Shown one piece after another: positions 42,744 through 52,368 of a DNA stretch of 64,000 nucleotides. Source of the DNA: JAXLWB01 sp046328715 (GTDB lineage: Bacteria; Chloroflexota; Anaerolineae; Caldilineales; Caldilineaceae). The stretch is taken from assembly GCA_046328715.1 (NCBI GenBank), contig JAXLWB010000029.1, positions 1-64,000 on the forward strand. Direction: 5' to 3'. A program made the translations under genes and the position numbers. The number at the start of each line of letters is the position of its first letter. Position 1 is the first letter of the stretch. A model generated the notes under the pieces. The model did not search any database. It saw only the letters and a list, made by a program, of their open reading frames with translations, and was not told where the DNA came from.

Positions 42744-45700
42744 TTATCTGGTCAGTAACGGCAAGAACATGCGAAGTTGTAAGCTTGCTTCTGCGCCGTC
42801 TTCACCGACAGGCTCACTCAAATACTCAGCCCCATCAAGCTCCCGGGGCAACTGATGAGTTTCAGCCGTCAACAGGATCAGTCGCTGTTCGAATTTAATG
42901 ATTGTTGAAGCTGGCGCAATATTGCCTGTCAGGACAAGGCGATCGCTTTTGCCTTCCTGGCTACTGGGCGGAGTATCAAGTTCATCACCAGTGATGTCAA
43001 TCAAGAACTGCGCTGGGTCGAGAATGATCAAGCCAACCGTATCGTTCCCATAACCTGCGGCAAGCCCTGCAAAGTTCGTTTGTCCGCTGCTGTTGCGCCA
43101 GCCATTGCGCAACACAATTGTGAAGAGATCGTTCCCAGTGCCACCTTGCGCCGTGAGTACACCATCTCCATCGAGCAAGGTGTCGTTGTCTGCACCTGCC
43201 ACTAAGTGGTCGTAATCGCCGTTGCCACCGTTGAGTACATCATTCCCAGCACCGCCGTCGAGGAAATCATTCCCGTCTAGGCCGAAGAGCAGATCAACGC
43301 CATTATCACCACAGATCACATCGTTACCGCCATTGCCATTGATCAGATCATTGCCGCCCAAACCCAGAATCAGATCTGGGCCATTGCCGCCGTTCAATGT
43401 GTTGTTGCCGCTGGTTCCAACCAAGATAGCACCACTCCACCGTGGGACAACATAGCTGCTACCGTTGCGGTAGATGGTGTAACCACCACAGCTCTCTAGC
43501 ACTGTTCCTGGGGGTAAAACTGTATAGCTTACACTGACCGGTGTTGAACTATTGCCTGCCTTGTCTGTGGCGCTGCTACATGTGGCTGTGAAATTACCAA
43601 TACCATCGATGTTGCCGCCAGTCACACTGATGGTGGCGGCGCTGGCGACGCCTGACGTCGCATCTTGGGTATTGCAACTTGCGCTTGGTACGCTGCCGTA
43701 GGTGTAGCTTGCTCCGTTACTCACCCCGGTGACGGTGACCGTAGGTGCCACCTTATCCACCTTCACGCTGTAGCTAGCACTGCCTGTGTTGCCAGCCTTA
43801 TCGCGACAGGTGGCAGTCAATGTCAATTCGCCTTCACCGCTTGATGTGCTACTGGTCGTACAGTTGGGGGTATCAATGCCGGCGCCGTTGTCGCTCCAAT
43901 TCCAGGTGACAGTTACATCGCTGTTGTTCCAGCCAGCGCCGTTGGCTGCAGGTGATTGAGTTGGAGCGGCGACGGGTGCCGCACCGTCAAGATCCAGCCC
44001 CACCAGTACAGGATCGTGATCCGAGACGCGGAATTGATCGGGAGCATATAAGCTCACGAGTTGGCCTGCGCTTTTGAAGTCGTCATTGTAGTCGAGCACC
44101 GAAGGTTCGTCGGCGTTGATGTGATTGTCACCCACACCTGCTACCTGGGCCACGATCGAAGGTGAGCCAAGTGCCTGGTCTAGATAGCCCCACTGCCCAT
44201 CGAACACATAGGAGTAGGCATCTGGACCGATGAAGGTAGAAACCAGATTGGTAAAGCCGCCACCGAGTAACGTTGTAATCGGATCTTCCATAGCGTAGGA
44301 ATTGTAGTCGCCGATCATCAAGATGTCTGGATCGCCCGTACCAGTCGGATCGGTTGCGAACCAATTCAGCAACTCGTTGACTGCGTTGACGCGAACACCA
44401 TTACAGTTGCCCTGCCCATCGCCTGCATCGGGTGCGTCACAGGCTGAGCCTTTGCTCTTCAAGTGATTGATGTTGATGATAAAGATCGCTCCCGTGGCAT
44501 TTTGACGGAAAGCTTGGGCGACCGAGGCACGGTTGCGTGGCGCGCTATCACCACCGTTGACGAATGCCTCTGTGTTTAATGCCGCAGTCTGTCCCACGGG
44601 AGTCACCACAGCCGGTTTGTAGAGCAAGGCAACTTTGATCGCATCCATTCCCATGTCATTTACCTGGCCGGTTGCGGCGTCCACATCGATAAAGGCATAG
44701 GTGCCAGGAGCTGTCGCCGCATTGAGCTGATCGACCAGAAATTGGAGGGCGCTGGTTGGCCCGTAGCCATCGTTTTCCAACTCATTCACGCCGAGGACAT
44801 CCGGGTTCATAGCGACAATCGCTGCAACCGTCTTGGGCCACTGGCGTGCGAATTCGCCTGCATCATCGGCACCCCGACAATCGGTTGCGGCACCACCTAC
44901 GCCATTCGTGCAGGCACCCGTGCCAAAGGTATTGAAGAAATTGAGCAGGTTCATGCCCGTTACTTTAAGTGAACCACCCACGGCTGGCGGCGACATCGGG
45001 CGAGGATTGGCGGGTTGGAAGTCGGGCAATGTGGCACCCAGCGCATTGATCGGTCGTACCCGATAGGCGTTACCACTAGCCGAATTGCCTGCCCAGGTGT
45101 AAGTCATCAGACCGACGATGTTGGTTACATTATCGCCACCACGCAAGGTGTTGCTCGCAGAAAGCGGGTTGCCGTTGCGCCCAAAGAGGATCGGATCAGG
45201 ATTCTGGTTTTGCAGCGCGTCGTCCAGAATAATCTGGTTGAGGTCATTCTGGGCTTGGAGGGCCAATGCCGCAGCTCCGGGCGCAACCACGTTGGTCGGC
45301 TGTTGTAGCCGTCCACCAGAGGAGAGCAACACTTGCCCGAAGCGTCCAAGTTGGAAGTGTTCGGAGACATAGAGCGTTTGCGGAAGGCGCACCAACATGC
45401 CTTCATAGCGCTCAGGATAGGTAGCTGAGGGGAAAGGCAGCGTGACATCGACTGGATCGACCGAGCCTGTGCCACACTTCACCAGCGTCGAGGCATTGAT
45501 CTGCGTCTGATCCTGAAACTCTGTTGCGGAACCAGTGACACGGACGATATCGCCCAGGCTAACGCTGTTGTTGTTGCCGTTGAAGACAAAGATACCATCC
45601 GAAGTCGCCGGGTCGTTATCTCCTGCTGCGTCTTGAAGATAGAAACCGCGCAGGGTAGGGGATGGACCTTCATAGTCGCCAACGACAACGCCTTTGGTTG

Positions 45701-46811
45701 TCACAGTACCCGTAATGGCTGCGGCCAAGCCACTGCCCTGAATTGCATAAATTGGGGTGAAGGTCAGGGTACAAGGATCGACTGCTACTACCGAGAAGTT
45801 AAAGCTATAATTCTCTGCCATTGCGTCGGGTGGGTCGTTTCCGTCCTGATCCGTGACATTGGCAGCATTGATGGTCACTGTACAACTGTCCCCGGCTGCG
45901 AAGTCTGTGTCTGGGTTCAGGGTAAAGGTAGTCGGTCCGCCGCTGACTGTGGCGGTGTGAGGACCGCTGGTGCAGCTAATTGTGTACCAGTCGCCGCTCA
46001 CATTCACCGCCTCACTAAAGACGAGGGTGATATCACTGGTAGCAGCCACATCGGTCGCATTGTTTGCTGGTGAGGTTGAGGAGACGGTAGGGGCACTGTC
46101 CGTAACACTACCACAAGATGCGCTATGTGTTCCCAAGCCATCAAAGGCGTCAGTTGCAAATCCGTCCCATTCGACAGCAGGCTCAAACGCGTCGCTACCA
46201 TTGGTATCTCCTGTACAAATGGTGGCTTTACGTCGTATTGTATTGTCGGCTGTGCTGGTTAGCCCTGCGCCCCATTCTGTACCAGGATCGAGGCCAATTT
46301 GACCAATTACATCAAGAACATTGGTCCCTTTGCGCAGCACAACCGCATCATCTCCGTTAAACCAACCAGATCCATTGGTCTGATCCGCCTGGGCAAGGAT
46401 GGTTGCGTTGGCACTGCTCTGCGCAAGCACATAGACATCGCTACTTGCGACTGTTCCCGTCAGGTTGATGGTCAAACTGGCGGTTGCTGCTCCATTGAAG
46501 TACATCTGGATGTTGTAGGAATTTCCTGCCAGATCAACAGTTGCCCCCGTGCCATTGTAGATTTCCAACGCCTTATTGTTACTACTACCCTCAATATATT
46601 CAGAGAAAAAGAGATCAGTTGCTGCTGCCGCTTGCACCGACTGCTCGGCCGATTGCCCGGCAGCAACCACGGGTAGAAACACTTGTTTGTTTCCTACTTC
46701 TGGGCTGGACTGCGCCAAAGCTGATACGGGCAACACAATCGCCAGCAGCAAAACCACCAGCGTAACTTTTGAAGAGTGTCGAAGTAGGAAGGTAGATGGA
46801 AGTGGTTGCAT
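42744..46811 (-). CDS. ExeM/NucH-type secreted endonuclease with RTX repeats
   Basis: A 1355-residue exported protein: signal peptide ending near SALAQ, then KQVFLPVVAAGQS, a lamin-tail domain (FSEYIEGSSNNKALEIYN), an Ig-like domain, an OB-fold (YAIQGSG to GDIVRVTGSATEF) and an endonuclease/exonuclease/phosphatase domain. The nuclease residues are present: VTGMNLLNFF, DVLGVNELEND, ININHLKSKG, DILMIGDYNSY and SDHDPVLVGLD. Two Ig-like domains and GGNDLINGNGG calcium-binding repeats follow, ending in FLPLLTR. The C-terminal 210 residues match those of the giant protein at 27433. GAGGAGA precedes the ATG. Extracellular DNA degradation for nutrients is the likely role. Confidence 0.9.
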   Translation of the reverse strand: MQPLPSTFLLRHSSKVTLVVLLLAIVLPVSALAQSSPEVGNKQVFLPVVAAGQSAEQSVQAAAATDLFFSEYIEGSSNNKALEIYNGTGATVDLAGNSYNIQMYFNGAATASLTINLTGTVASSDVYVLAQSSANATILAQADQTNGSGWFNGDDAVVLRKGTNVLDVIGQIGLDPGTEWGAGLTSTADNTIRRKATICTGDTNGSDAFEPAVEWDGFATDAFDGLGTHSASCGSVTDSAPTVSSTSPANNATDVAATSDITLVFSEAVNVSGDWYTISCTSGPHTATVSGGPTTFTLNPDTDFAAGDSCTVTINAANVTDQDGNDPPDAMAENYSFNFSVVAVDPCTLTFTPIYAIQGSGLAAAITGTVTTKGVVVGDYEGPSPTLRGFYLQDAAGDNDPATSDGIFVFNGNNNSVSLGDIVRVTGSATEFQDQTQINASTLVKCGTGSVDPVDVTLPFPSATYPERYEGMLVRLPQTLYVSEHFQLGRFGQVLLSSGGRLQQPTNVVAPGAAALALQAQNDLNQIILDDALQNQNPDPILFGRNGNPLSASNTLRGGDNVTNIVGLMTYTWAGNSASGNAYRVRPINALGATLPDFQPANPRPMSPPAVGGSLKVTGMNLLNFFNTFGTGACTNGVGGAATDCRGADDAGEFARQWPKTVAAIVAMNPDVLGVNELENDGYGPTSALQFLVDQLNAATAPGTYAFIDVDAATGQVNDMGMDAIKVALLYKPAVVTPVGQTAALNTEAFVNGGDSAPRNRASVAQAFRQNATGAIFIININHLKSKGSACDAPDAGDGQGNCNGVRVNAVNELLNWFATDPTGTGDPDILMIGDYNSYAMEDPITTLLGGGFTNLVSTFIGPDAYSYVFDGQWGYLDQALGSPSIVAQVAGVGDNHINADEPSVLDYNDDFKSAGQLVSLYAPDQFRVSDHDPVLVGLDLDGAAPVAAPTQSPAANGAGWNNSDVTVTWNWSDNGAGIDTPNCTTSSTSSGEGELTLTATCRDKAGNTGSASYSVKVDKVAPTVTVTGVSNGASYTYGSVPSASCNTQDATSGVASAATISVTGGNIDGIGNFTATCSSATDKAGNSSTPVSVSYTVLPPGTVLESCGGYTIYRNGSSYVVPRWSGAILVGTSGNNTLNGGNGPDLILGLGGNDLINGNGGNDVICGDNGVDLLFGLDGNDFLDGGAGNDVLNGGNGDYDHLVAGADNDTLLDGDGVLTAQGGTGNDLFTIVLRNGWRNSSGQTNFAGLAAGYGNDTVGLIILDPAQFLIDITGDELDTPPSSQEGKSDRLVLTGNIAPASTIIKFEQRLILLTAETHQLPRELDGAEYLSEPVGEDGAEASLQLRMFLPLLTR

Positions 46812-47116
46812 TTGCTCTCCTCTTTGTGGTTGGGTAAAACGTCAATGTAAAGTGTGTAGCGACTCCGCGGTGGGGAAAAGCAACTTCGCCCACATCATGA
46901 CATAAATTTCAGATAGCGACAAGACTGCAAAATTGAATATATCTATTCCCAATTAATAATGCGATTAAATTGCGTTAACGAATCATTTTGTCAGTGTAGC
47001 GCTTTGTCCAACAGCCACTTTTAGAAATTGTCACTGTTTTTATCCAGGCCGATCCTCGATTACAATAACGTACACCTCACCCAAGCCCGACCCCTTTACT
47101 CTGGAAGGAAGAGCCT
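46812..47116. other. intergenic region between divergent genes
   Basis: About 305 bases holding the ribosome site of the nuclease gene and GGAAGGAAGAG before the gene at 47117. The middle (46920-46990) is AT-rich, as expected for promoters. No gene or strong repeat is seen. Confidence 0.4.
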
Positions 47117-48475
47117 ATGTACACCGAAATTCTTGCTCAACGTGCTGCCGAAAATCGCCCCGTTCGTGTGGGCATCGTCGGCGCAGGTAAATTTGGCAGC
47201 GGTCTTGTGGCACAGATTGCGCAAATGCGCGGCATGGTCACCGCTGTCATTGCTGACATTAACGTGGCCCGGGCGCAGCAGGTTTTTGCTGCCTGTGGCG
47301 TGCCTGTTGAACAACAGCAGGTTGCTCAGAACCTCAATGAACTCAACGACGCGATTGGTCAAGGCAAGTTCGCCGTGGTCGAGGATGCGCTACTAGTCAC
47401 CCAAGCCGATGGGATCGATGTGGTTGCTGAAGTGACAGGCATCCCCGAAATCGGTGCGCGCATCGCCTATGAAGCCATTACCAATCGCAAACATGTGGTC
47501 ATGGTCAATGTCGAGGCGGATGTGGCAGTCGGGGCCATTCTGCGCCGATTGGCCGATGCGGCAGGGGTGGTCTATACCCTGGTCGATGGCGATCAACCTG
47601 GCTGCATCATGAACATGATCGACTGGGCCAAAAGCTTGGGCTTTGAGATTGTGGCTGCCGGACGCGGTACGGTTTTCTATGGCGATGACCGCAACGGCAC
47701 GCCCGACAGTGTGCCACAGCGCTTTGGACTCGACCCGGAGATGCTGGCCAAGCGCCCGATCAATCTCAAGATGTATAACTCCTTCCGCGATGGCACCAAG
47801 GCGCAGGTCGAGATGGCCGCACTCTCCAACATGTGCGGACTGCCGCCCGATGTACGGGGTATGCATGAACCTTCGGTCAACATCGAAGAGATTCCTCGGC
47901 TCTTTAGTCTGCGCGAAGAAGGTGGGCTCTTGAATCGTTCGGGCGTGGTCGAACTCGCCAATAGCGTGGCCGCCGACGGCAAAACCATGTTGTCCAACCC
48001 GCTCAAAATGGGCGTCTTTGTCGTCATGCGTAGTGAACATCCCTTTATACAGGAAGATCTTACGATCTATCACAAGATGCCGGTGGGTGGCAACGGTAAA
48101 AATTTCCTACTCTGGCGCCCCTATCACCTGGTGGCGGTTGAAGCCCCAATCTCGATTGCCATGGCAGCCTGTATGGGACGTGCCACTGGTTCGCCACTGC
48201 CTACTCCAACGGCGGAAGTGATCACCGTTGCCAAGAACAATCTAGAAGAAGGGGAAGTTCTGGATGGCGGTGGTGGTTACACGGTCAATGGCATCTGCGA
48301 ACGGGCCGACATTGCACGCAATGAACGGCTGTTGCCCCTTGGCCTGGCCAGTGGGGCCAAACTCAAGTGCGAGGTCGCTCAAGGTCAAGCCATCACCTAC
48401 GACATGGTCGAACTGCCCACAGATTCGTTCATCTACAAATTACGCCAATTGCAGGACGCGACCGTGTGGAGGTAA
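47117..48475 (+). CDS. NAD(P)-dependent oxidoreductase with SAF domain (homoserine-dehydrogenase-like)
   Basis: A 452-residue soluble protein with an N-terminal Rossmann motif (VRVGIVGAGKFGSGLVAQIA), a homoserine-dehydrogenase-like core with the VAEVTGIPEIG segment, and a C-terminal SAF-type domain (about 370-440, EVITVAKNNLEEGEVLDGGG). This family is common in sugar-acid gene clusters and is often annotated only as SAF-domain protein. The substrate is unknown. Downstream genes on the same strand encode an aldo/keto reductase and a pentonate dehydratase, so a role in sugar-acid oxidation or reduction is likely. GGAAGGAAGAGC precedes the ATG. Confidence 0.8.
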   Translation: MYTEILAQRAAENRPVRVGIVGAGKFGSGLVAQIAQMRGMVTAVIADINVARAQQVFAACGVPVEQQQVAQNLNELNDAIGQGKFAVVEDALLVTQADGIDVVAEVTGIPEIGARIAYEAITNRKHVVMVNVEADVAVGAILRRLADAAGVVYTLVDGDQPGCIMNMIDWAKSLGFEIVAAGRGTVFYGDDRNGTPDSVPQRFGLDPEMLAKRPINLKMYNSFRDGTKAQVEMAALSNMCGLPPDVRGMHEPSVNIEEIPRLFSLREEGGLLNRSGVVELANSVAADGKTMLSNPLKMGVFVVMRSEHPFIQEDLTIYHKMPVGGNGKNFLLWRPYHLVAVEAPISIAMAACMGRATGSPLPTPTAEVITVAKNNLEEGEVLDGGGGYTVNGICERADIARNERLLPLGLASGAKLKCEVAQGQAITYDMVELPTDSFIYKLRQLQDATVWR

Positions 48476-48575
48476 GGACACAGAGTTCACGAGAGAAGAC
48501 ACGGAGAGCACAGAGGAGTACACTGTAAAATCGCTCTGCGCTCTCCTCTGTGTCTCCTCAGCGTACTCTGTGTCC
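48476..48575. repeat. imperfect inverted repeat between SAF-protein and reductase genes
   Basis: GGACACAGAGT (48476-48486) pairs with ACTCTGTGTCC (48565-48575); inside, GGAGAGCACAGAGGAG pairs loosely with CTCTCCTCTGTGTCTCC. The element begins directly after the stop codon and fills the gap to the next gene. Its CACAGAG/CTCTGTG make-up is unlike the other hairpins in the window. Confidence 0.6.
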
Positions 48576-48598
48576 CCGAATAAAGCGAAAGGAGAATC

Positions 48599-49621
48599 AT
48601 GGAATATCGACGCATGGGACGCACCGGGCTGAAGGTCTCGGAGATCTGCCTGGGAACGATGACCTTTGGTCACACCACCGACGAGGCGGAGGCAAGGCGG
48701 ATTGTCGATCTGGCCTTTGCGGCAGGTGTCAACTTTTTCGATACGGCCAATACCTATGCCAACAGCCGCTCGGAGACGATCCTGGGCAATGTACTCAAAG
48801 GGCGTCGCCACGATGCGATTGTCGCCAGCAAAGTGTTCAACCCTACCGGTCCGGGACCCAACGATTCGGGCATGTCGCGCGCTCACATTATGCGTGCGAT
48901 CGAGGCCAGCCTGACCCGTCTGCAAACCGACTATCTCGACATCTACTATATTCACCATGTCGATACCCAGACCCCGCTGGAAGAGATGTTGCGCGCCTTT
49001 GACGACTTGGTGCGCCAGGGCAAGGTGCGTTACATCGCCTGTAGCAACTACGAAGCTTGGCGCATGATGGAGGCCATCTGGATCAGCGATAGCAAAAACC
49101 TGGCCCGTTTTGAATGTTACCAACCGCAGTATAGTCTGGTCGTGCGCGACATCGAAGAGGAGATCATCCCAGTCTGCCAGTTGAAGGGCTTGGGCGTGGT
49201 GGTGTGGAGCCCGCTGGGTGGTGGCTTTTTGACTGGCAAGTACCAACCTGGCGAACGCACCGTGGCTGGTACTCGTTCGGCGGAAGGCTGGGCATACCCA
49301 CAACGCTACTTTGCCGCCAATGCCGATGAAACGCTGGCTGAACTGCTGCAAGTTTCCGCTGACTTGGGCAAGACGCCTGCCCAGGTTGCCACCCGTTGGG
49401 TGCTCGAACAGCTCGCCATCACCAGTGCCATCATCGGCGCTCGTACGGTCGAACAGGCACTCGACAACATGTTGGCTGGCGGTTGGAAATTGCCAAACGA
49501 AGCCATCGAACGTCTGAACAAAGTCTCTGCTCTACCCGCTCGCTATCCCCGCTCAATGGAAGAGAACATGCACGAGCGAAGGAATACGGCGGTGAAGATG
49601 CCGTCGTTGACAAGCTCTTAA
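48599..49621 (+). CDS. aldo/keto reductase
   Basis: A 340-residue NADPH-dependent oxidoreductase of the TIM-barrel aldo/keto reductase family. The catalytic tetrad is visible: Asp48 and Tyr53 (FFDTANTYAN), Lys78 (VASKVF) and His119 (YYIHHVD). The coenzyme region GARTVEQALDNMLA and the VWSPLGGGFLTGKY loop are typical. Length is normal. AAAGGAG is well placed before the ATG. It sits between the SAF-domain oxidoreductase and the pentonate dehydratase, 23 bases before the latter, so it probably handles a sugar or its lactone/aldehyde product in that pathway (inference). Confidence 0.9.
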   Translation: MEYRRMGRTGLKVSEICLGTMTFGHTTDEAEARRIVDLAFAAGVNFFDTANTYANSRSETILGNVLKGRRHDAIVASKVFNPTGPGPNDSGMSRAHIMRAIEASLTRLQTDYLDIYYIHHVDTQTPLEEMLRAFDDLVRQGKVRYIACSNYEAWRMMEAIWISDSKNLARFECYQPQYSLVVRDIEEEIIPVCQLKGLGVVVWSPLGGGFLTGKYQPGERTVAGTRSAEGWAYPQRYFAANADETLAELLQVSADLGKTPAQVATRWVLEQLAITSAIIGARTVEQALDNMLAGGWKLPNEAIERLNKVSALPARYPRSMEENMHERRNTAVKMPSLTSS

Positions 49622-49644
49622 TACTTCACCCAAGGAATAATCTA

Positions 49645-51633
49645 ATGAATCCACCAACTGTCGCTGTCGCCATTGACAGCCAAGACGCTTCCCTCTATGC
49701 CATCGACACCCACTCACCCGGTGCGGAAGGTTCATTGCCGCTGGACCACGAACTGCTACTCAACGCCCCCAGCGGCGATCTCTTTGGGCTGAGCCAGAAT
49801 GCGGGCATGGGCTGGAATCCCAGTCTGCTGCGCAACAAAGAATTTCTGATCCTCTCCACCCAGGGCGGCATCCGCAACGAAGATGGTAAGCCAATTGCGC
49901 TCGGCTATCACACCGGCCACTGGGAGGTGGGTTTGCTGATGAAAGCTGCCGCCGAAGAGTTTGCCCGCGAAAGCGCCATTCCCTTTGCCGGTTACGTCAC
50001 CGATCCTTGTGATGGTCGCTCGCAGGGCACCTTGGGCATGATGGACAGCCTGCCCTATCGCAACGACGCCGCCCTGGTGCTGCGCCGTCTGATTCGCTCA
50101 CTGCCCACGCGCAAGGGTGTCATGGGCGTCGCCACCTGTGACAAAGGTTTGCCTGCTATGATGTTGGCCTTGGCCGCTCAACATGACCTACCGACAATCA
50201 TCGTCCCTGGCGGAGTTACTCTGCCTCCAGAACATGGTGAGGATGCCGGGCGTATCCAGACGATCGGTGCCCGCTACGCCCACGGTGAGATCTCGCTGGA
50301 AGAGGCGGCGGAGTTGGGCTGTCGGGCCTGTGCTTCACCGGGTGGTGGCTGCCAATTCCTGGGTACAGCGGCGACCAGTCAGGTTGTGGCTGAAGGGTTA
50401 GGCATGTCGCTGGTCCATTCGGCGCTGGCTCCCTCCGGTCAACCGATCTGGTTGGAGATGGCGCGCCAATCGGCACGTGCTCTACTCAACTTGGAAAACA
50501 ATAAAGTTAAGAGTAAAGACATCCTCAACGACGATGCCCTACACAATGCGATGGTCGTTCACGCTGCCTTTGGTGGCAGCACCAACCTCTTGCTACATAT
50601 CCCCGCCATCGCCCACGCTGCCGGTCTGCGCCGCCCCACCGTGCAGGATTGGCAAGAGGTCAACAAGTCGGTGCCACGCCTGGTTGATGTATTGCCGAAT
50701 GGGCCAACCCACTACGTCACCGTTCAGGTTTGGTTGGCGGGCGGTGTGCCCGAAGTGATGTTACATCTGCGGCGCATGGGGCTGCTCAAGACTCATGCCC
50801 TCACCGTGCAAGGACGAACCGTGGGCGATCTGCTCGACGAGTGGGAAGGCTCGCAACGCCGCCAAGCGCTGCGCAAGTTGCTCCAGGAACAGGATGGCAT
50901 CGACCCCGATCTGGTAATCATGGACGCTGACAAGGCACGCAGCCGCGGACTGACCAGCACCGTCACCTTCCCCATCGGCAATCTGGCTCCCGAAGGTTCG
51001 GTGGTCAAGAGCACCGCCATCGACCGCAAGATGATCGACCCTGACGGCGTCTATCGCAAAACCGGTCCCGCCCGTGTTTTCACCACCGAACGTGCCGCCA
51101 TCGCCGCCCTCAAGGGACTCAGCGAACCGGCCATCAAAGCGGGCGACGTCATCGTACTGATTGGTCGCGGGCCGATGGGCTGTGGCATGGAAGAGACGTC
51201 GCAGATCACCTCGGCGCTCAAGTATCTCTCGTGGGGTAGCCAAGTGGCGCTGATCACCGACGCCCGTTTTAGCGGCTTCTCCAGCGGTCCCTGTATCGGC
51301 CATGTCGGTCCCGAAGCGCTGGCAGGTGGTCCCCTTGGCAAGGTGCGCGACGGTGACCTGATCCAGATCGAGATCGACACCATCAACCTCACCGGCAAGA
51401 TCAATCTGGTCGGCCACGCCAATCTGGGCTACGGCCCCGAAGAAGGAGCCGCTGTCCTTTCCAGCCGTCCCGTCCACCCCGACCTCGCTCCCGACAGCCG
51501 CCTGCCCGATGACACTCGTCTCTGGGCTGCGCTACAAAATGCTAGTGGCGGGACGTGGGGAGGGTGCGTGTACGATGTGGATCGGATTGTGGAGTTGATT
51601 GAGGCGGGGCAGAGGGCGTTGAATGCAAGATAA
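49645..51633 (+). CDS. yjhG: IlvD/Edd-family pentonate dehydratase (YjhG/YagF type)
   Basis: A 662-residue Fe-S dehydratase. Length and sequence follow the YjhG/YagF branch (D-xylonate dehydratase, about 655 residues): HSPGAEGSLPLDHELLLNAP, SGDLFGLSQNAGMGWNP, YVTDPCDGRSQGTLGMMDSL, GVATCDKGLPAMM, CACASPGGGCQFLGTAATSQ-type cluster cysteines, and ITDARFSGFSSGPCIGHVGPEA. The reaction converts a pentonate to 2-keto-3-deoxypentonate. The ATG at 49645 has AAGGAA upstream; the frame is open further back into the reductase gene but that part is antisense-like noise. It clusters with the reductase and an aldolase-family gene at 52346. Confidence 0.88.
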   Translation: MNPPTVAVAIDSQDASLYAIDTHSPGAEGSLPLDHELLLNAPSGDLFGLSQNAGMGWNPSLLRNKEFLILSTQGGIRNEDGKPIALGYHTGHWEVGLLMKAAAEEFARESAIPFAGYVTDPCDGRSQGTLGMMDSLPYRNDAALVLRRLIRSLPTRKGVMGVATCDKGLPAMMLALAAQHDLPTIIVPGGVTLPPEHGEDAGRIQTIGARYAHGEISLEEAAELGCRACASPGGGCQFLGTAATSQVVAEGLGMSLVHSALAPSGQPIWLEMARQSARALLNLENNKVKSKDILNDDALHNAMVVHAAFGGSTNLLLHIPAIAHAAGLRRPTVQDWQEVNKSVPRLVDVLPNGPTHYVTVQVWLAGGVPEVMLHLRRMGLLKTHALTVQGRTVGDLLDEWEGSQRRQALRKLLQEQDGIDPDLVIMDADKARSRGLTSTVTFPIGNLAPEGSVVKSTAIDRKMIDPDGVYRKTGPARVFTTERAAIAALKGLSEPAIKAGDVIVLIGRGPMGCGMEETSQITSALKYLSWGSQVALITDARFSGFSSGPCIGHVGPEALAGGPLGKVRDGDLIQIEIDTINLTGKINLVGHANLGYGPEEGAAVLSSRPVHPDLAPDSRLPDDTRLWAALQNASGGTWGGCVYDVDRIVELIEAGQRALNAR

Positions 51634-51674
51634 CTCTTGATAAACCCAACCGTTTAGGTTAAACTACTATCCAT

Positions 51675-51917
51675 ATGCCAACAATCCTCCGCAAAGATGG
51701 GTTCGCTTTCCTTGTGTACACCAATGATCATCGTCCAGCTCATGTCCATGTATTCCGAGCTGAAGCAGAGATGATTGTTTATCTGGGTGATGAATCACAT
51801 CCGCCCAGTATTCGTGAAAATATCGGAATGAATCGGCGAGATGCAAGAATGGCTTTGGTCATTTGTGGCGAGTTTCAGGAATCATTGTTGGCAGAGTGGA
51901 GAAGAATTCATGGCTAA
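51675..51917 (+). CDS. DUF4160 protein
   Basis: An 80-residue protein matching DUF4160: MPTILRKDGFAFLVYTNDH followed by the HVHVFRAEAE motif and a C-terminal amphipathic helix (ALVICGEFQESLLAEWRRI). The family is almost always paired with a DUF2442 protein, as here, where the genes overlap by eight bases. A toxin-antitoxin-like role has been suspected for such pairs but is not shown. It interrupts the sugar-acid cluster. Confidence 0.85.
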   Translation: MPTILRKDGFAFLVYTNDHRPAHVHVFRAEAEMIVYLGDESHPPSIRENIGMNRRDARMALVICGEFQESLLAEWRRIHG

Positions 51918-52368
51918 TCTAAAGCTGGGGAAGTGGAAAATTGATGAACAGGAATTGGATCGGCAATTTGATCTGGCGACTGCTCGTGGCCAGGAGTGGC
52001 TGGAGATCGAGCCGCAGGTTGAGCAAGCGAGCTACGACGCCGTTGGTGAAAAACTTGTGTTGGAGCTAAAAAATGGCGTTGTTTTTCAATTGCCCAAGCG
52101 CCTTGTGCAGGGATTAGCCACTGCCTCGAATGAAGCGATTAGCACGGTGACCGTTGGTCCCCGCGGGGCATCGCTTCACTGGGAATCACTTGATCTCGAC
52201 TTTAGTGTAACCGGTCTTTTGGCAGGAATTTTTGGCACGCGGGTTTGGATGAGCGAACTTGGCAGACGAGGAGGCAAAGCAACATCGTCTGCCAAGACAG
52301 CTTCTTCACGCATCAATGGCAAAAAAGGCGGTCGGCCAAGACAGTTTACAACTCCACCAACTCCATAA
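51910..52368 (+). CDS. DUF2442 protein
   Basis: A 152-residue protein. Residues about 50-115 match DUF2442 (ASYDAVGEKLVLELKNG, VFQLPKRLVQGLA, SLHWESLDLDFSVTGLLAGI). The C-terminal tail is basic and low-complexity (GRRGGKATSSAK, NGKKGGRPRQ), which could bind nucleic acid. The ATG at 51910 has GGAGAAG upstream and overlaps the DUF4160 gene by eight bases; an earlier frame to 51841 is not needed. Its 3' end overlaps the convergent aldolase-family gene by 23 bases. Confidence 0.85.
   Translation: MANLKLGKWKIDEQELDRQFDLATARGQEWLEIEPQVEQASYDAVGEKLVLELKNGVVFQLPKRLVQGLATASNEAISTVTVGPRGASLHWESLDLDFSVTGLLAGIFGTRVWMSELGRRGGKATSSAKTASSRINGKKGGRPRQFTTPPTP

Noticed and set aside
50761..51477. 238-codon minus-strand frame within the dehydratase gene
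   Set aside because: It is opposite conserved YjhG-type motifs; the composition follows from the antisense strand.
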